Part shown: in pieces, positions 51,412-58,853 of the stretch
Numbering within the stretch: the first letter of the stretch is position 1
Layout of the letters: every line of letters starts with the position of its first letter
DNA from: DATJPR01 sp963752915
Lineage (GTDB): Bacteria; Bacteroidota; Ignavibacteria; UBA10030; UBA6906
Length of the DNA: 64,000 nucleotides
NCBI GenBank assembly: GCA_963752915.1
Contig: CAVVZZ010000003.1
Span: 1 to 64,000 of the forward strand
Reading direction: 5' to 3'
Position numbers and translations under genes: made by a program
Notes under the pieces: generated by a model
Seen by the model: only the letters and a program-made list of their open reading frames with translations
Told to the model about the DNA's origin: nothing
Databases searched by the model: none

Positions 51412-52620
51412 ATGAGACAGAATGTACGATTGCTTGCTCTCGCTGTAGCGGGCCTGGTGTGCGCCGAAGCGGTCGATGCGCAACAGCTGTATTGGGTCCA
51501 GGCCTCATATCCCTCGCCGAATATCCGTATGATGGATATTGATGGCAAGGGACTTACGACGTCGTCAGTCGGGCCGGGCACATTGCCGCATGGCCTTGCG
51601 CTCAACGGAATACTCTCCCGTCTCTTCTGGGCTTCCGGCGTGTACGAAGGGGCCCATCTGTTCTCTGCCTCTCAGACATTCTCCCGCTTTGATACGCTGC
51701 CGAATGGCGAGGGTGAGTCTTCCTTCCAGGGGGTGGCACTCGACACTCTCGGCGGAAAAGTCTACTGGACCACTTCGCGCATCTCCGAGGGGTGCAGCGT
51801 ACGACGGGCCAATCTCGACGGCACCGGCGAGGAAACACTTGTCTCCTACCCACCGAACGCGCCGCAGAATTTGCGGGGCATCGCGCTTGATGTGGATGCG
51901 AACACCATGTACTGGGCGGATTTTGGGACCGGCGTGATATCTCGGTCCGCACTGAACGGCTCAAACCCGGAGAATTTCCTGACCGGGCTTGCAGGGCCGG
52001 TGGGAATTGCGCTCGATGTCGCCGGCGGGAGGATCTTTTGGAGCGAAGCCAACAGTCATGCGATACGACGTGCCACGCTGGACGGAACCACAACAACGAC
52101 TCTGGTGTCCGGTCTCGGCTCACCACAATATCTGGTCATCGATCCCAAAGACAGTCTGATGGTCTGGACCGAACTCGGGGGAAACGGACACGGCAAGATT
52201 AAGAAAGCGAACCTGAGTGGATCAAATCCGGTAACACTTTTGGGCGATCAACCCGCCGATTCGGTGTCGTATCCTACGGGCATTGCGATGCGGGGTTCGG
52301 GGATGCCAACCGGCGTGGCAGATGTTCCCGTACCGCATACGTTCGCGCTAGAACAAAACTATCCCAATCCGTTTAATCCGAGCACGATCATTCGATATAC
52401 GATAGCAGGGGACAGGGCCCAGGGACCAGGGAACAGCGAGGTACGGCTCGAAGTCTATGATGTTCTCGGGCGTGCAGTGGCGGTTCTCGTCAATGAAAAA
52501 CAGACATCAGGAACCCATGAAGTGCGATTTGACGGATCTCAACTGTCGAGCGGAGTGTACTTCTATCGCCTGAGTGAAGGGAATTCCATAGCATCAAGGC
52601 CAATGATTTTGCTGAAATGA
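51412..52620 (+). CDS. YWTD/NHL-type beta-propeller protein with T9SS sorting domain
   Basis: 402 residues from ATG 51412 (ACGGAGG upstream). Signal peptide LLALAVAGLVCAEAVDAQ. The repeats VYWTTSRISEG, MYWADFGTGVI, IFWSEANSHAI and the linking IxRANLDGT / GIALDxxxG strands are LDL-receptor class B (YWTD) propeller blades. Sorting domain: LEQNYPNPFNPSTIIRYTI ... LEVYDVLGRAVAVLVNE ... SGVYFYRLSEG. The segment AGDRAQGPGNS in the sorting domain is encoded by four heptads (AGGGGAC, AGGGCCC, AGGGACC, AGGGAAC; 52407-52434). Predicted to be displayed on the surface. Confidence 0.88.
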   Translation: MRQNVRLLALAVAGLVCAEAVDAQQLYWVQASYPSPNIRMMDIDGKGLTTSSVGPGTLPHGLALNGILSRLFWASGVYEGAHLFSASQTFSRFDTLPNGEGESSFQGVALDTLGGKVYWTTSRISEGCSVRRANLDGTGEETLVSYPPNAPQNLRGIALDVDANTMYWADFGTGVISRSALNGSNPENFLTGLAGPVGIALDVAGGRIFWSEANSHAIRRATLDGTTTTTLVSGLGSPQYLVIDPKDSLMVWTELGGNGHGKIKKANLSGSNPVTLLGDQPADSVSYPTGIAMRGSGMPTGVADVPVPHTFALEQNYPNPFNPSTIIRYTIAGDRAQGPGNSEVRLEVYDVLGRAVAVLVNEKQTSGTHEVRFDGSQLSSGVYFYRLSEGNSIASRPMILLK

Positions 52621-52835
52621 GGATGCACGCCCGACTCAACGGGCCAACGATTTCTTTCTTTGTATAAAACGCTTTGGAACTATCTTTGTCTTCGATGAGT
52701 TGTAGTCCCACTAGGCCCATGCGAATTCTCTGAAGATCGACCCCTGCTGTTCGCGCGAGTCTCTCTCCGGGTGCCCCATCCTGTGGTCTTCCAAGCTCCA
52801 CCAATCCATCACTATCACGAAGGAGGCCACAATAT

Positions 52836-53207
52836 ATGGCCAAATCCTTTTTTCTCACCGTAGTTTTGATGCTCAGCCTCGTCATCGGCGCGTCCGCCCA
52901 GGATATGATGATGAAATCTGGCAAGGCGGCCAAAGTCATAGTCGTGATTACCCACGAGGTGAAGGACTATGCCGCCTGGCGGAAAGGGTATGATGCTGAC
53001 GAATCCAACCGGAAGAGTGCAGGATTCAAAGTATGGGGCGTCTATGCTGATGTGAACAATCCCAATATGGTGAGCGTCATCGGGGAATTCCCGAGCGCTG
53101 CTGCTGCAACCGCATTTACAGCGAGTCCGAAGTTGAAAGAAGTCATGGAGAAGGCCGGAGTCATCGGCAAACCTGACATCAAGGTCTTGAATGTTGCACC
53201 AAAGTGA
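52836..53207 (+). CDS. exported dimeric alpha/beta-barrel (ABM-like) protein
   Basis: 123 residues. Signal peptide MAKSFFLTVVLMLSLVIGASAQ, then a ferredoxin-like domain: VIVVITHEVKDYAAWRKGYDADESNRKSAGFKVWGVYADVNNPNMVSVIGEFPSAAAATAF, typical of the dimeric alpha/beta barrel superfamily (antibiotic-biosynthesis monooxygenase or cyclase-like). GAAGGAGG lies about 10 bases before the ATG. Function unknown. A 12-base hairpin follows 35 bases after the stop. Confidence 0.78.
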   Translation: MAKSFFLTVVLMLSLVIGASAQDMMMKSGKAAKVIVVITHEVKDYAAWRKGYDADESNRKSAGFKVWGVYADVNNPNMVSVIGEFPSAAAATAFTASPKLKEVMEKAGVIGKPDIKVLNVAPK

Positions 53208-53242
53208 CCCCGTTCCCGCGTCATATAGGATGACTCTTCTCA

Positions 53243-53271
53243 TGCCCGCTCCGGATGATTCGGAGCGGGCA
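53243..53271. terminator. hairpin, probably a bidirectional transcript end
   Basis: Stem TGCCCGCTCCG / CGGAGCGGGCA around GATGATT. It lies between the ABM-like gene and the decayed reverse-strand gene. No T-run. Confidence 0.55.
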
Positions 53272-53313
53272 GGTGTATCCAGGATGAGAAAAACAATCGC
53301 ACCTGCCCACCGG

Positions 53314-53700
53314 TCACTTGAGTACAATCATACGTTGCGTCGCCACGAAATTCCCCGCATTCAGCAGATTGATGACCTGGAAGTCACAAGCTCATTCTGC
53401 TGGTAGAAGGTCACACCACCGCCGGTGATGGTGCAGTTTTCGATCCAGAGCGTGTCGATAGGATTCCTGCATGAGAAGATGCGTGAGTCCCACCATGTTT
53501 CGGTCCAGAAGAGGTTGCGGAAGTACGAGTTGGTGATATGGAACGTTGCGCCAAAGGGTCAACCGCCGATGCCTTCGGGCTTGCAGGTGCAATTGATTTG
53601 CGGTGCTACACATGAAGAGCTCGTTGGTTATTGCACCATTCAATTACATCGCCTGATAGTGGATGTTCTCACGCTTGATGCTCCTCCTGATCACCAGTCA
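53314..53700 (-). pseudogene. decayed beta-helix/T9SS gene remnant
   Basis: On the reverse strand, the end reads LNAGNFVATQRMIVLK then TGA at 53314, which is the typical last strand of a T9SS sorting domain. Just upstream in another frame is ITNSYFRNLFWTETWWDSR followed by DTLWIENCTITGGGVTFY, typical beta-helix rungs. The body of the sorting domain (NYPNPFNP etc.) is absent and frames shift at about 53385 and again near 53610-53640. This is a remnant of a formerly longer surface protein. Confidence 0.7.
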
Positions 53701-53787
53701 GGGGAAGGGCACTCGGGCGAACTTCTTGACTCTCTCTCCGGAAATGGAGAGGATTGACACGCAAACACACACATCCCGCATACCGCC

Positions 53788-53982
53788 ATGGACCGGAAAA
53801 ACCTTCGTCGTGCTTCTTCTCTCGCCGTTCTCTGTTTCATCAGTTTATTCATGGTCACTCGCACCGAAGGGTTCGATAACATCCGGACCGTCCAGTTCCT
53901 CCTCATCTTCATATCGGGCGCACTCTTAGGCCTTGCCATTGGCATTGTGCGTTCTTCAAGAGGAATTCAAAAAGAAGCATAG
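53788..53982 (+). CDS. small membrane protein, 64 residues
   Basis: ATG 53788. Two hydrophobic segments (SLAVLCFISLFMVT about 11-24 and FLLIFISGALLGLAIGIV about 37-54) with basic ends (MDRKNLRR, RSSRGIQKEA). Layout and composition fit a small inner-membrane protein; no family recognised and the ribosome-binding site is weak. Confidence 0.5.
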   Translation: MDRKNLRRASSLAVLCFISLFMVTRTEGFDNIRTVQFLLIFISGALLGLAIGIVRSSRGIQKEA

Positions 53983-54193
53983 ATCTCATCGTTTCTGCGC
54001 CCTCGGAACGATTTTCCCTGTAGAAACGGATCGATGTATCATCCTTCCTATCGATTCCTCGACATTCCTTCGGATTTCGCTGAGCACGAGACCTGCGTAA
54101 GATTCCTTTGATATTGCATTTCCTTGCGAAAAGAAGTAGCTTCACGTGTCTTTCTTCCCCTCTGTCCAAAAGACACTTTCCAAGGAACTCCCC

Positions 54194-55738
54194 ATGGTTC
54201 GTCTGCGATTATTTTCCATTGTCCTGCTTATCGCGTCCCCGTTCTCTCTCCTATATGCTCAAAAGGACGCGGGAAGCTGGTCGTTTGGTATCCGGGGTGG
54301 AGCTTCTCTGTGGGATTCGAAGTACGACCAAAAGAAGATCGGTGCGGGCGCAGATGTCATGCTTCGGTTTCGTACGGCGGGACGGCTCACGCTCGCTTTT
54401 CAGGCGGGCTTGGAAGAGCTCAAATCCGGGCTCTCCACTCCCAAGATCTCCGATGTTTATCCTATTACGTACGATTACCTGAAGTTTCTCTCCTTTCCGG
54501 CAGCGGCAACGTTGTCGTACGCTTTCACCGACAACCCTGTGTCGCCCTATATGAGCGTTGGCATCGGCGCGACGATGTATCAACGCCGTGCGAACCTGAA
54601 TGAATATGTCCCGAGCAACAAATTCAGGTATTCCTTTGTCATTCCGGTAGCGATCGGTGTGGAAGCGTTCACCGGCCGGCAAACATCATTCGTGGCCGAA
54701 GTGGGTGCGCACATTGCGGACTCCAGGCTTGACATCCAGCGGTCCGGAAACCCCCTGATCGCATTTACTGCACGCGCCGGGTTCAACTTCTACTTCGGCA
54801 ACAGAGACAACGACGATGATGACGGTGATGGTCTGTCGAACGTGGAAGAGCGCCGCCTCGGGACGAACCCGCTATATCCGGACACCGATCATGATGGCCT
54901 TACCGACGGGCAGGAAGTCAAAACCTACAAGACCAACCCGTTGAAAACCGATACCGACGGCGACGGCCTGTCGGACGGCGAAGAAGTATTGAAATATCAT
55001 ACCGATCCTCTCAAATCCGACACGGACGGCGATGGCCTGTCGGATGGCGACGAAATTCTCAAATACCATACCGATCCATTGAAAGCGGACACGGACGGCG
55101 ACGGCCTGTCGGACGGCGAGGAAGTCCTGATCTATCACACGGAACCTCTGCAGGTCGACACCGATGGTGATGGGCTTTCGGATTGGGAAGAAGTGAAGAT
55201 TTATCACACGGATCCTTTGAAGAAGGACACTGATGGTGATGGACTCTCCGATTTCGAAGAAGTGCGGAAGTACAAGACAGATCCGTTGAAGGCCGATACC
55301 GATGGTGGAGGGGTTCCCGATGGACAAGAAGTCCGTCGCGGAACAAATCCTCTGGATCCGCGCGATGACATGCCCACTCCCACCATGAGGCTCGAGAAGG
55401 GGAAGAGCATGGTAATGGAAGGGGTGAATTTCGAGTCCGGAACGGCGAGGCTTAGCGCTTCATCGGAAGCGACATTGGCCCGCGTTCTTCAGGCTTTGCG
55501 TGACAACCCGGATGCCGTGATCGAGATCGCCGGCTATACGGACAACCTGGGTAAAGCCTCGGCGAACCTCGGGCTTTCGCGGCGAAGAGCAGAAATTGTT
55601 AAGACCTGGCTGGTTGATCATGGAATCAGCGCACTGCGTCTGACCGCACAAGGATTCGGCTCAAAGGACCCGATTGCGCCGAATACGACAGTCCTGGGCC
55701 GATCTCAGAACCGGAGGATCGAGTTCCACATCAAATGA
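54194..55738 (+). CDS. OmpA-family protein with thrombospondin type 3 repeats
   Basis: 514 residues from ATG 54194 (AAGGA upstream). Signal peptide LFSIVLLIASPFSLLYAQ; an N-terminal outer-membrane beta-barrel (about 25-215, ending ARAGFNFYFGN); seven to eight TSP3 calcium-binding repeats of 23 residues (DTDGDGLSDGEEVLKYHTDP, about 215-395); then an OmpA C-terminal peptidoglycan-binding domain (GVNFESGTARLSASSEATL ... IEIAGYTDN ... LSRRRAEIVKTWLVDHGI). It links the outer membrane to the cell wall. Repeats are near-identical at DNA level. Two inverted repeats follow at 55783-55840. Confidence 0.95.
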   Translation: MVRLRLFSIVLLIASPFSLLYAQKDAGSWSFGIRGGASLWDSKYDQKKIGAGADVMLRFRTAGRLTLAFQAGLEELKSGLSTPKISDVYPITYDYLKFLSFPAAATLSYAFTDNPVSPYMSVGIGATMYQRRANLNEYVPSNKFRYSFVIPVAIGVEAFTGRQTSFVAEVGAHIADSRLDIQRSGNPLIAFTARAGFNFYFGNRDNDDDDGDGLSNVEERRLGTNPLYPDTDHDGLTDGQEVKTYKTNPLKTDTDGDGLSDGEEVLKYHTDPLKSDTDGDGLSDGDEILKYHTDPLKADTDGDGLSDGEEVLIYHTEPLQVDTDGDGLSDWEEVKIYHTDPLKKDTDGDGLSDFEEVRKYKTDPLKADTDGGGVPDGQEVRRGTNPLDPRDDMPTPTMRLEKGKSMVMEGVNFESGTARLSASSEATLARVLQALRDNPDAVIEIAGYTDNLGKASANLGLSRRRAEIVKTWLVDHGISALRLTAQGFGSKDPIAPNTTVLGRSQNRRIEFHIK

Positions 55739-55782
55739 TGAGCCTTCCAATCCGTCGGCAAGTCTTCGGTGGGAATGAGCCT

Positions 55783-55840
55783 ACCCGCTTCTGAATGCTC
55801 TCGAAGCGGGTGGGGATCCCGCGACAGAATGAAGCGGGAT
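55783..55840 (+). terminator. two consecutive hairpins after the OmpA-family gene
   Basis: ACCCGCTTC / GAAGCGGGT (55783-55811), then ATCCCGC / GCGGGAT (55816-55840). There is no T-run; they probably mark the transcript end. Confidence 0.45.
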
Positions 55841-55926
55841 CTGCCAATTCGTTGACTTTCTGGCACTTGATTCGTATCATACCGTATTGTCGTCAGGAAT
55901 CCGAAGCCTAGCGGAGACGGTCGTAA

Positions 55927-56577
55927 TTGTTTACGCGGTATGGACTGGATGTACTTCTCGCGGCCGTGCTGATCGCTATCGCGATCTCGACGGCCGCACT
56001 GTTGTTCCTGAAATGGGAACCGCTCCGCATTATCGTCGTGCTGTTCGCCGTTGGCGCGCTTGCCTTCACATTTTGGTTTTTCCGGGATCCTGATCGAACG
56101 ACGCCGCAGGGCGACAATCTTGTGATTTCTCCGGCCGACGGAGAAGTTGTCCTTATCCGGCCGGTCCATGATGATGAATTCCTCAAGGGAGAGGGGATCC
56201 AGGTGTCGATCTTTATGTCTCCTCTCAATGTCCATGTCAATCGTTTCCCGATCTCTGGCACCGTTACCTTCTTCCAGCATATCCCTGGCGAATACATTGT
56301 TGCGTACGAAGAGAAGTCGTCGACCCGGAATGAGCGCACGCTCATCGGCGTTGAGAACTCCCGCATGAAGGTTCTCTTCAAACAAATCGCAGGATTCGTT
56401 GCAAGACGCATTGTTGCGGACTTGCACGTGGGGGACACGGCCGTCGTGGGAAGGCGATTTGGAATGATCAAGTTTGGGTCAAGGGTGGACGTTCTCATTC
56501 CGCGGGGAGCCGAAATCAAAGTGCGCGTGGGAGAGAAGGCGGTCGCAGGGGAGACAGTGTTGGCGGTTGTGTCATGA
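55927..56577 (+). CDS. psd: phosphatidylserine decarboxylase, short type
   Basis: 216 residues, TTG start at 55927 with CGGAGACGG upstream. Two N-terminal membrane spans, then FFRDPDRTTPQGDNLVISPADGEV, SIFMSPLNVHVNRFPISG and the maturation site GMIKFGSRVDV, where self-cleavage at Gly-Ser makes the pyruvoyl group. The compact length and the FGS site fit the archaeal/Bacteroidota-type enzyme. It makes phosphatidylethanolamine; pssA follows directly, giving the complete serine-to-PE branch. Confidence 0.93.
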   Translation: MFTRYGLDVLLAAVLIAIAISTAALLFLKWEPLRIIVVLFAVGALAFTFWFFRDPDRTTPQGDNLVISPADGEVVLIRPVHDDEFLKGEGIQVSIFMSPLNVHVNRFPISGTVTFFQHIPGEYIVAYEEKSSTRNERTLIGVENSRMKVLFKQIAGFVARRIVADLHVGDTAVVGRRFGMIKFGSRVDVLIPRGAEIKVRVGEKAVAGETVLAVVS

Positions 56578-56610
56578 GCCGGGGGCACTAATGCGACAGA
56601 GGTCCCTCCG

Positions 56611-57384
56611 ATGAGAATTACGCGAGCCGTTGTCCCGAGCCTGTTCACGGTTCTGAACATGTTCAGTGGATTCATGGCGATCATCCATGCCAGTCGCATG
56701 GAGTTCACCCCCGCGTGCTGGTTCATTGTGTTGGCGGCCCTTTTTGACTCCCTCGACGGTGTGATGGCGCGGATCACGAAATCCGCCTCGCAGTTCGGCG
56801 TGGAGATCGATTCGCTCTCGGATGTCGTCTCGTTCGGGGCTGCGCCCGCATTCATCGTCTTCCAGCTGTTTGTCCAGCAGGCGCATGAACCGCGGGGAAT
56901 CGACATCCTGATCAGTTCGTTGCTGATGATTCTCGGCGGACTGCGTCTCGCACGGTTCAACGTGCAGCTCGTGGGGTTCGACAAGGATCATTTTACGGGA
57001 CTTCCCATTCCGGCGAGCGCGATCACCGTTGCCGCCTTTGTCCTGAACTATCACTCGGACGGGAACGGGCTGGATCCCATAGCGGCGACGGTTCTGCCCT
57101 GGCTGGTCGTCGTGCTGGCGCTCCTGATGGTGAGCAAAGTCAAATATGAGACGCTCCCCAGGCCGTCGAAGCGCGCGTTCCGGAAAGAACCGTGGAAGTT
57201 TGTCGCCTTCGGAGCGGCGGTGATCATTGCGGTCGTTTCCAGCGGCTATGCGATTTTCCCGATGTTTGTGCTCTTCATCGCGTTCGGGATCGTCCGCCAT
57301 GCCGCAGTCGCCGCGAGACGCCTTCTGAAACATGATGAGAAGTTTGATGAAGAGGCAGTGGAACCGACACGGCTTGAACCTTAA
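56611..57384 (+). CDS. pssA: CDP-diacylglycerol-serine O-phosphatidyltransferase
   Basis: 257 residues with about seven membrane segments. The CDP-alcohol phosphotransferase motif is complete: DSLDGVMARITKSASQFGVEIDSLSD (D-x2-D-G-x2-A-R-x8-G-x3-D-x3-D). Its PS product is the Psd substrate. The C-terminal tail RRLLKHDEKFDEEAVEPTRLEP is soluble. It lies 33 bases after psd and 19 bases before purS. Confidence 0.94.
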   Translation: MRITRAVVPSLFTVLNMFSGFMAIIHASRMEFTPACWFIVLAALFDSLDGVMARITKSASQFGVEIDSLSDVVSFGAAPAFIVFQLFVQQAHEPRGIDILISSLLMILGGLRLARFNVQLVGFDKDHFTGLPIPASAITVAAFVLNYHSDGNGLDPIAATVLPWLVVVLALLMVSKVKYETLPRPSKRAFRKEPWKFVAFGAAVIIAVVSSGYAIFPMFVLFIAFGIVRHAAVAARRLLKHDEKFDEEAVEPTRLEP

Positions 57385-57403
57385 CACGGAGGAGCTGCGA
57401 AGG

Positions 57404-57652
57404 ATGTTTCGCTCACGGATCCGCATTACGCTTCGTCCCTCGATTCTTGACCCGCAAGGCAAGGCGGTCCGCCATGCCATCGACACCATGGGCGTTCGCA
57501 GCATCCATGATGTCCGGATGGGAAAATACATTGAGATGATGGTCGACGAACCGACGGCCGAAAAAGCGCGCACGGCGACCGACGAGGTGTGCAGGCGGCT
57601 GCTCGCCAATCCCGTGATGGAGGACTACACGTTCGATGTCGAGGAGGTGTGA
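57404..57652 (+). CDS. purS: phosphoribosylformylglycinamidine synthase subunit PurS
   Basis: 82 residues from ATG 57404: FRSRIRITLRPSILDPQGKAVRHAIDTMG, then VRMGKYIEMMVDE and the end LLANPVMEDYTFDVEEV, all standard PurS features. It bridges PurQ and PurL in the multi-subunit FGAM synthase. Its stop overlaps the purQ ATG (TGATG). purL is not in the window. Confidence 0.94.
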   Translation: MFRSRIRITLRPSILDPQGKAVRHAIDTMGVRSIHDVRMGKYIEMMVDEPTAEKARTATDEVCRRLLANPVMEDYTFDVEEV

Positions 57653-58438
57653 TGGCGGAAGGGAAAGTGAAATTCGGCGTGGTGGTGTTTCCGGGATCGA
57701 ATTGCGACCACGACGCCTATTACGCCACGGGAAAAATCCTGGGGCAGGAAGCGGTGTTCCTCTGGCACAAGGAGGCGGACCTCCGGGAATCGGATGTGAT
57801 CATCCTCCCGGGCGGGTTTTCGTTCGGCGACTATCTGCGGTGCGGAGCGATCGCGCGGTTCTCTCCCGTGATGAAAGAGGTGATCCGGTTCGCCGCATCG
57901 GGAGGAACCGTCATCGGGATCTGCAACGGTTTCCAGATCCTCCTGGAGAGCGGCCTGCTTCCCGGCGTGCTGTTGAGGAACGCGTCGCTCCGGTTCGTCT
58001 GCAAATATGTCTCTTTGCGGGTTGAGACGACCGCGACGCGGTTTACCCGGGGATGCGCCCCGGGCGAAGTCCTGAATATCCCGGTCGCACACGGCTGACG
58101 GCAATTATTTCACCGATCCGGAGACGCTGGGCAGGCTCAACGATCACGGCCAGGTCGTTTTGCGGTATTGCGATGCGTCGGGGAACGTTACACCGGAAAG
58201 CAACCCGAACGGTTCGATGGAGAACATCGCGGGCATTGTCAACGAACAGGGGAACGTGCTCGGGTTGATGCCCCATCCCGAGCGTGCATCGGATCCTCAT
58301 CTGGGTCATACTGACGGGCAGAAGATTTTTCGTTCAATCATTAACGACTTTGTCTCCCGCACCACTGGAGAGTCCGTGGAGCTGACGGGGGATGTGCACT
58401 ATTCCGCTGGTGGCGGAAGGAGAGAACATCATGGGTAA
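57652..58438 (+). pseudogene. purQ: phosphoribosylformylglycinamidine synthase subunit PurQ, frameshifted as sequenced
   Basis: Class I glutamine amidotransferase: VVVFPGSNCDHDAYYATG, LPGGFSFGDYLRCGAIAR and the nucleophile Cys in GICNGFQILLESGLLPG are present before a stop at 58096-58098. The expected IPVAHGDGNYF motif is broken by one extra T at 58096. In the next frame the rest continues perfectly (GNYFTDPETLGRLNDHGQVV, MENIAGIVNEQG, LMPHPERASDP with catalytic His and Glu) to a stop at 58438, overlapping tatA. One base removed would restore a normal enzyme. A sequencing or assembly error is at least as likely as a real mutation, since the gene is needed for purine synthesis. Confidence 0.9.
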
Positions 58439-58640
58439 CATCGGTATGCCGGAGCTTCTCGTCATTGCTTTGATTGTCCTTGTGCTCTTCGGATCGAAAA
58501 AGATTCCCGAACTTGCCCAGGGCCTGGGAAAAGGAATCCGGGAGTTCCGGAAAGCATCACGCGAGCTGAACGAGGACGATCAAGCGAATTCGCCCCGTCC
58601 AAAGGACTCGCGTCGCATTGAAGAAAAATCCTCGTCGTAG
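58431..58640 (+). CDS. tatA: twin-arginine translocase subunit TatA
   Basis: 69 residues from ATG 58431, overlapping the purQ end by 8 bases; GGAAGGAGAG precedes it. One span (ELLVIALIVLVLF), the FGSKKIPELAQGLGKGIREFRKA hinge/amphipathic-helix signature and a charged tail. TatA oligomers form the pore for folded proteins; the GH125 enzyme carries a Tat signal. tatC is not in the window. Confidence 0.94.
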   Translation: MGNIGMPELLVIALIVLVLFGSKKIPELAQGLGKGIREFRKASRELNEDDQANSPRPKDSRRIEEKSSS

Positions 58641-58663
58641 GACTGTCCGGGAAGGGGTGGGTT

Positions 58664-58837
58664 ATGTTCGAGAACATCGGTGGTGGTGAGCTGCTGGTGG
58701 TGTTGTTCTTGATCTTCCTGTTTTTTGGCCCGAACAAGATTCCCGAAATCAGTCGCAATATCGGGAAGGGCTTGCGCGAGCTGCGGAAGGCAATGGACAG
58801 CGTGAAGAAAGACATCGAAAACACGACAAAACTGTAA
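58664..58837 (+). CDS. second TatA/TatB-like subunit, 57 residues
   Basis: ATG 58664 after GGAAGGGGTGGGTT. The product starts MFENIGGGELLVVLFLIFLFFGPNKIPEISRN and continues IGKGLRELRKAMDSVKKDIENTTKL: one span, the FGPxKIPE motif and an amphipathic helix. Pro in place of Ser/Lys after FG is common in the second TatA paralogue of this phylum. 23 bases after tatA, so cotranscribed. The product is too short to tell TatA from TatB. Confidence 0.9.
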   Translation: MFENIGGGELLVVLFLIFLFFGPNKIPEISRNIGKGLRELRKAMDSVKKDIENTTKL

Positions 58838-58853
58838 GCGATCGATAGCGGCA

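Noticed and set aside
53425..53757. 110-codon forward ORF opposite the decayed beta-helix remnant
   Set aside because: The reverse strand gives recognisable beta-helix and T9SS fragments, so the forward frame is a shadow.
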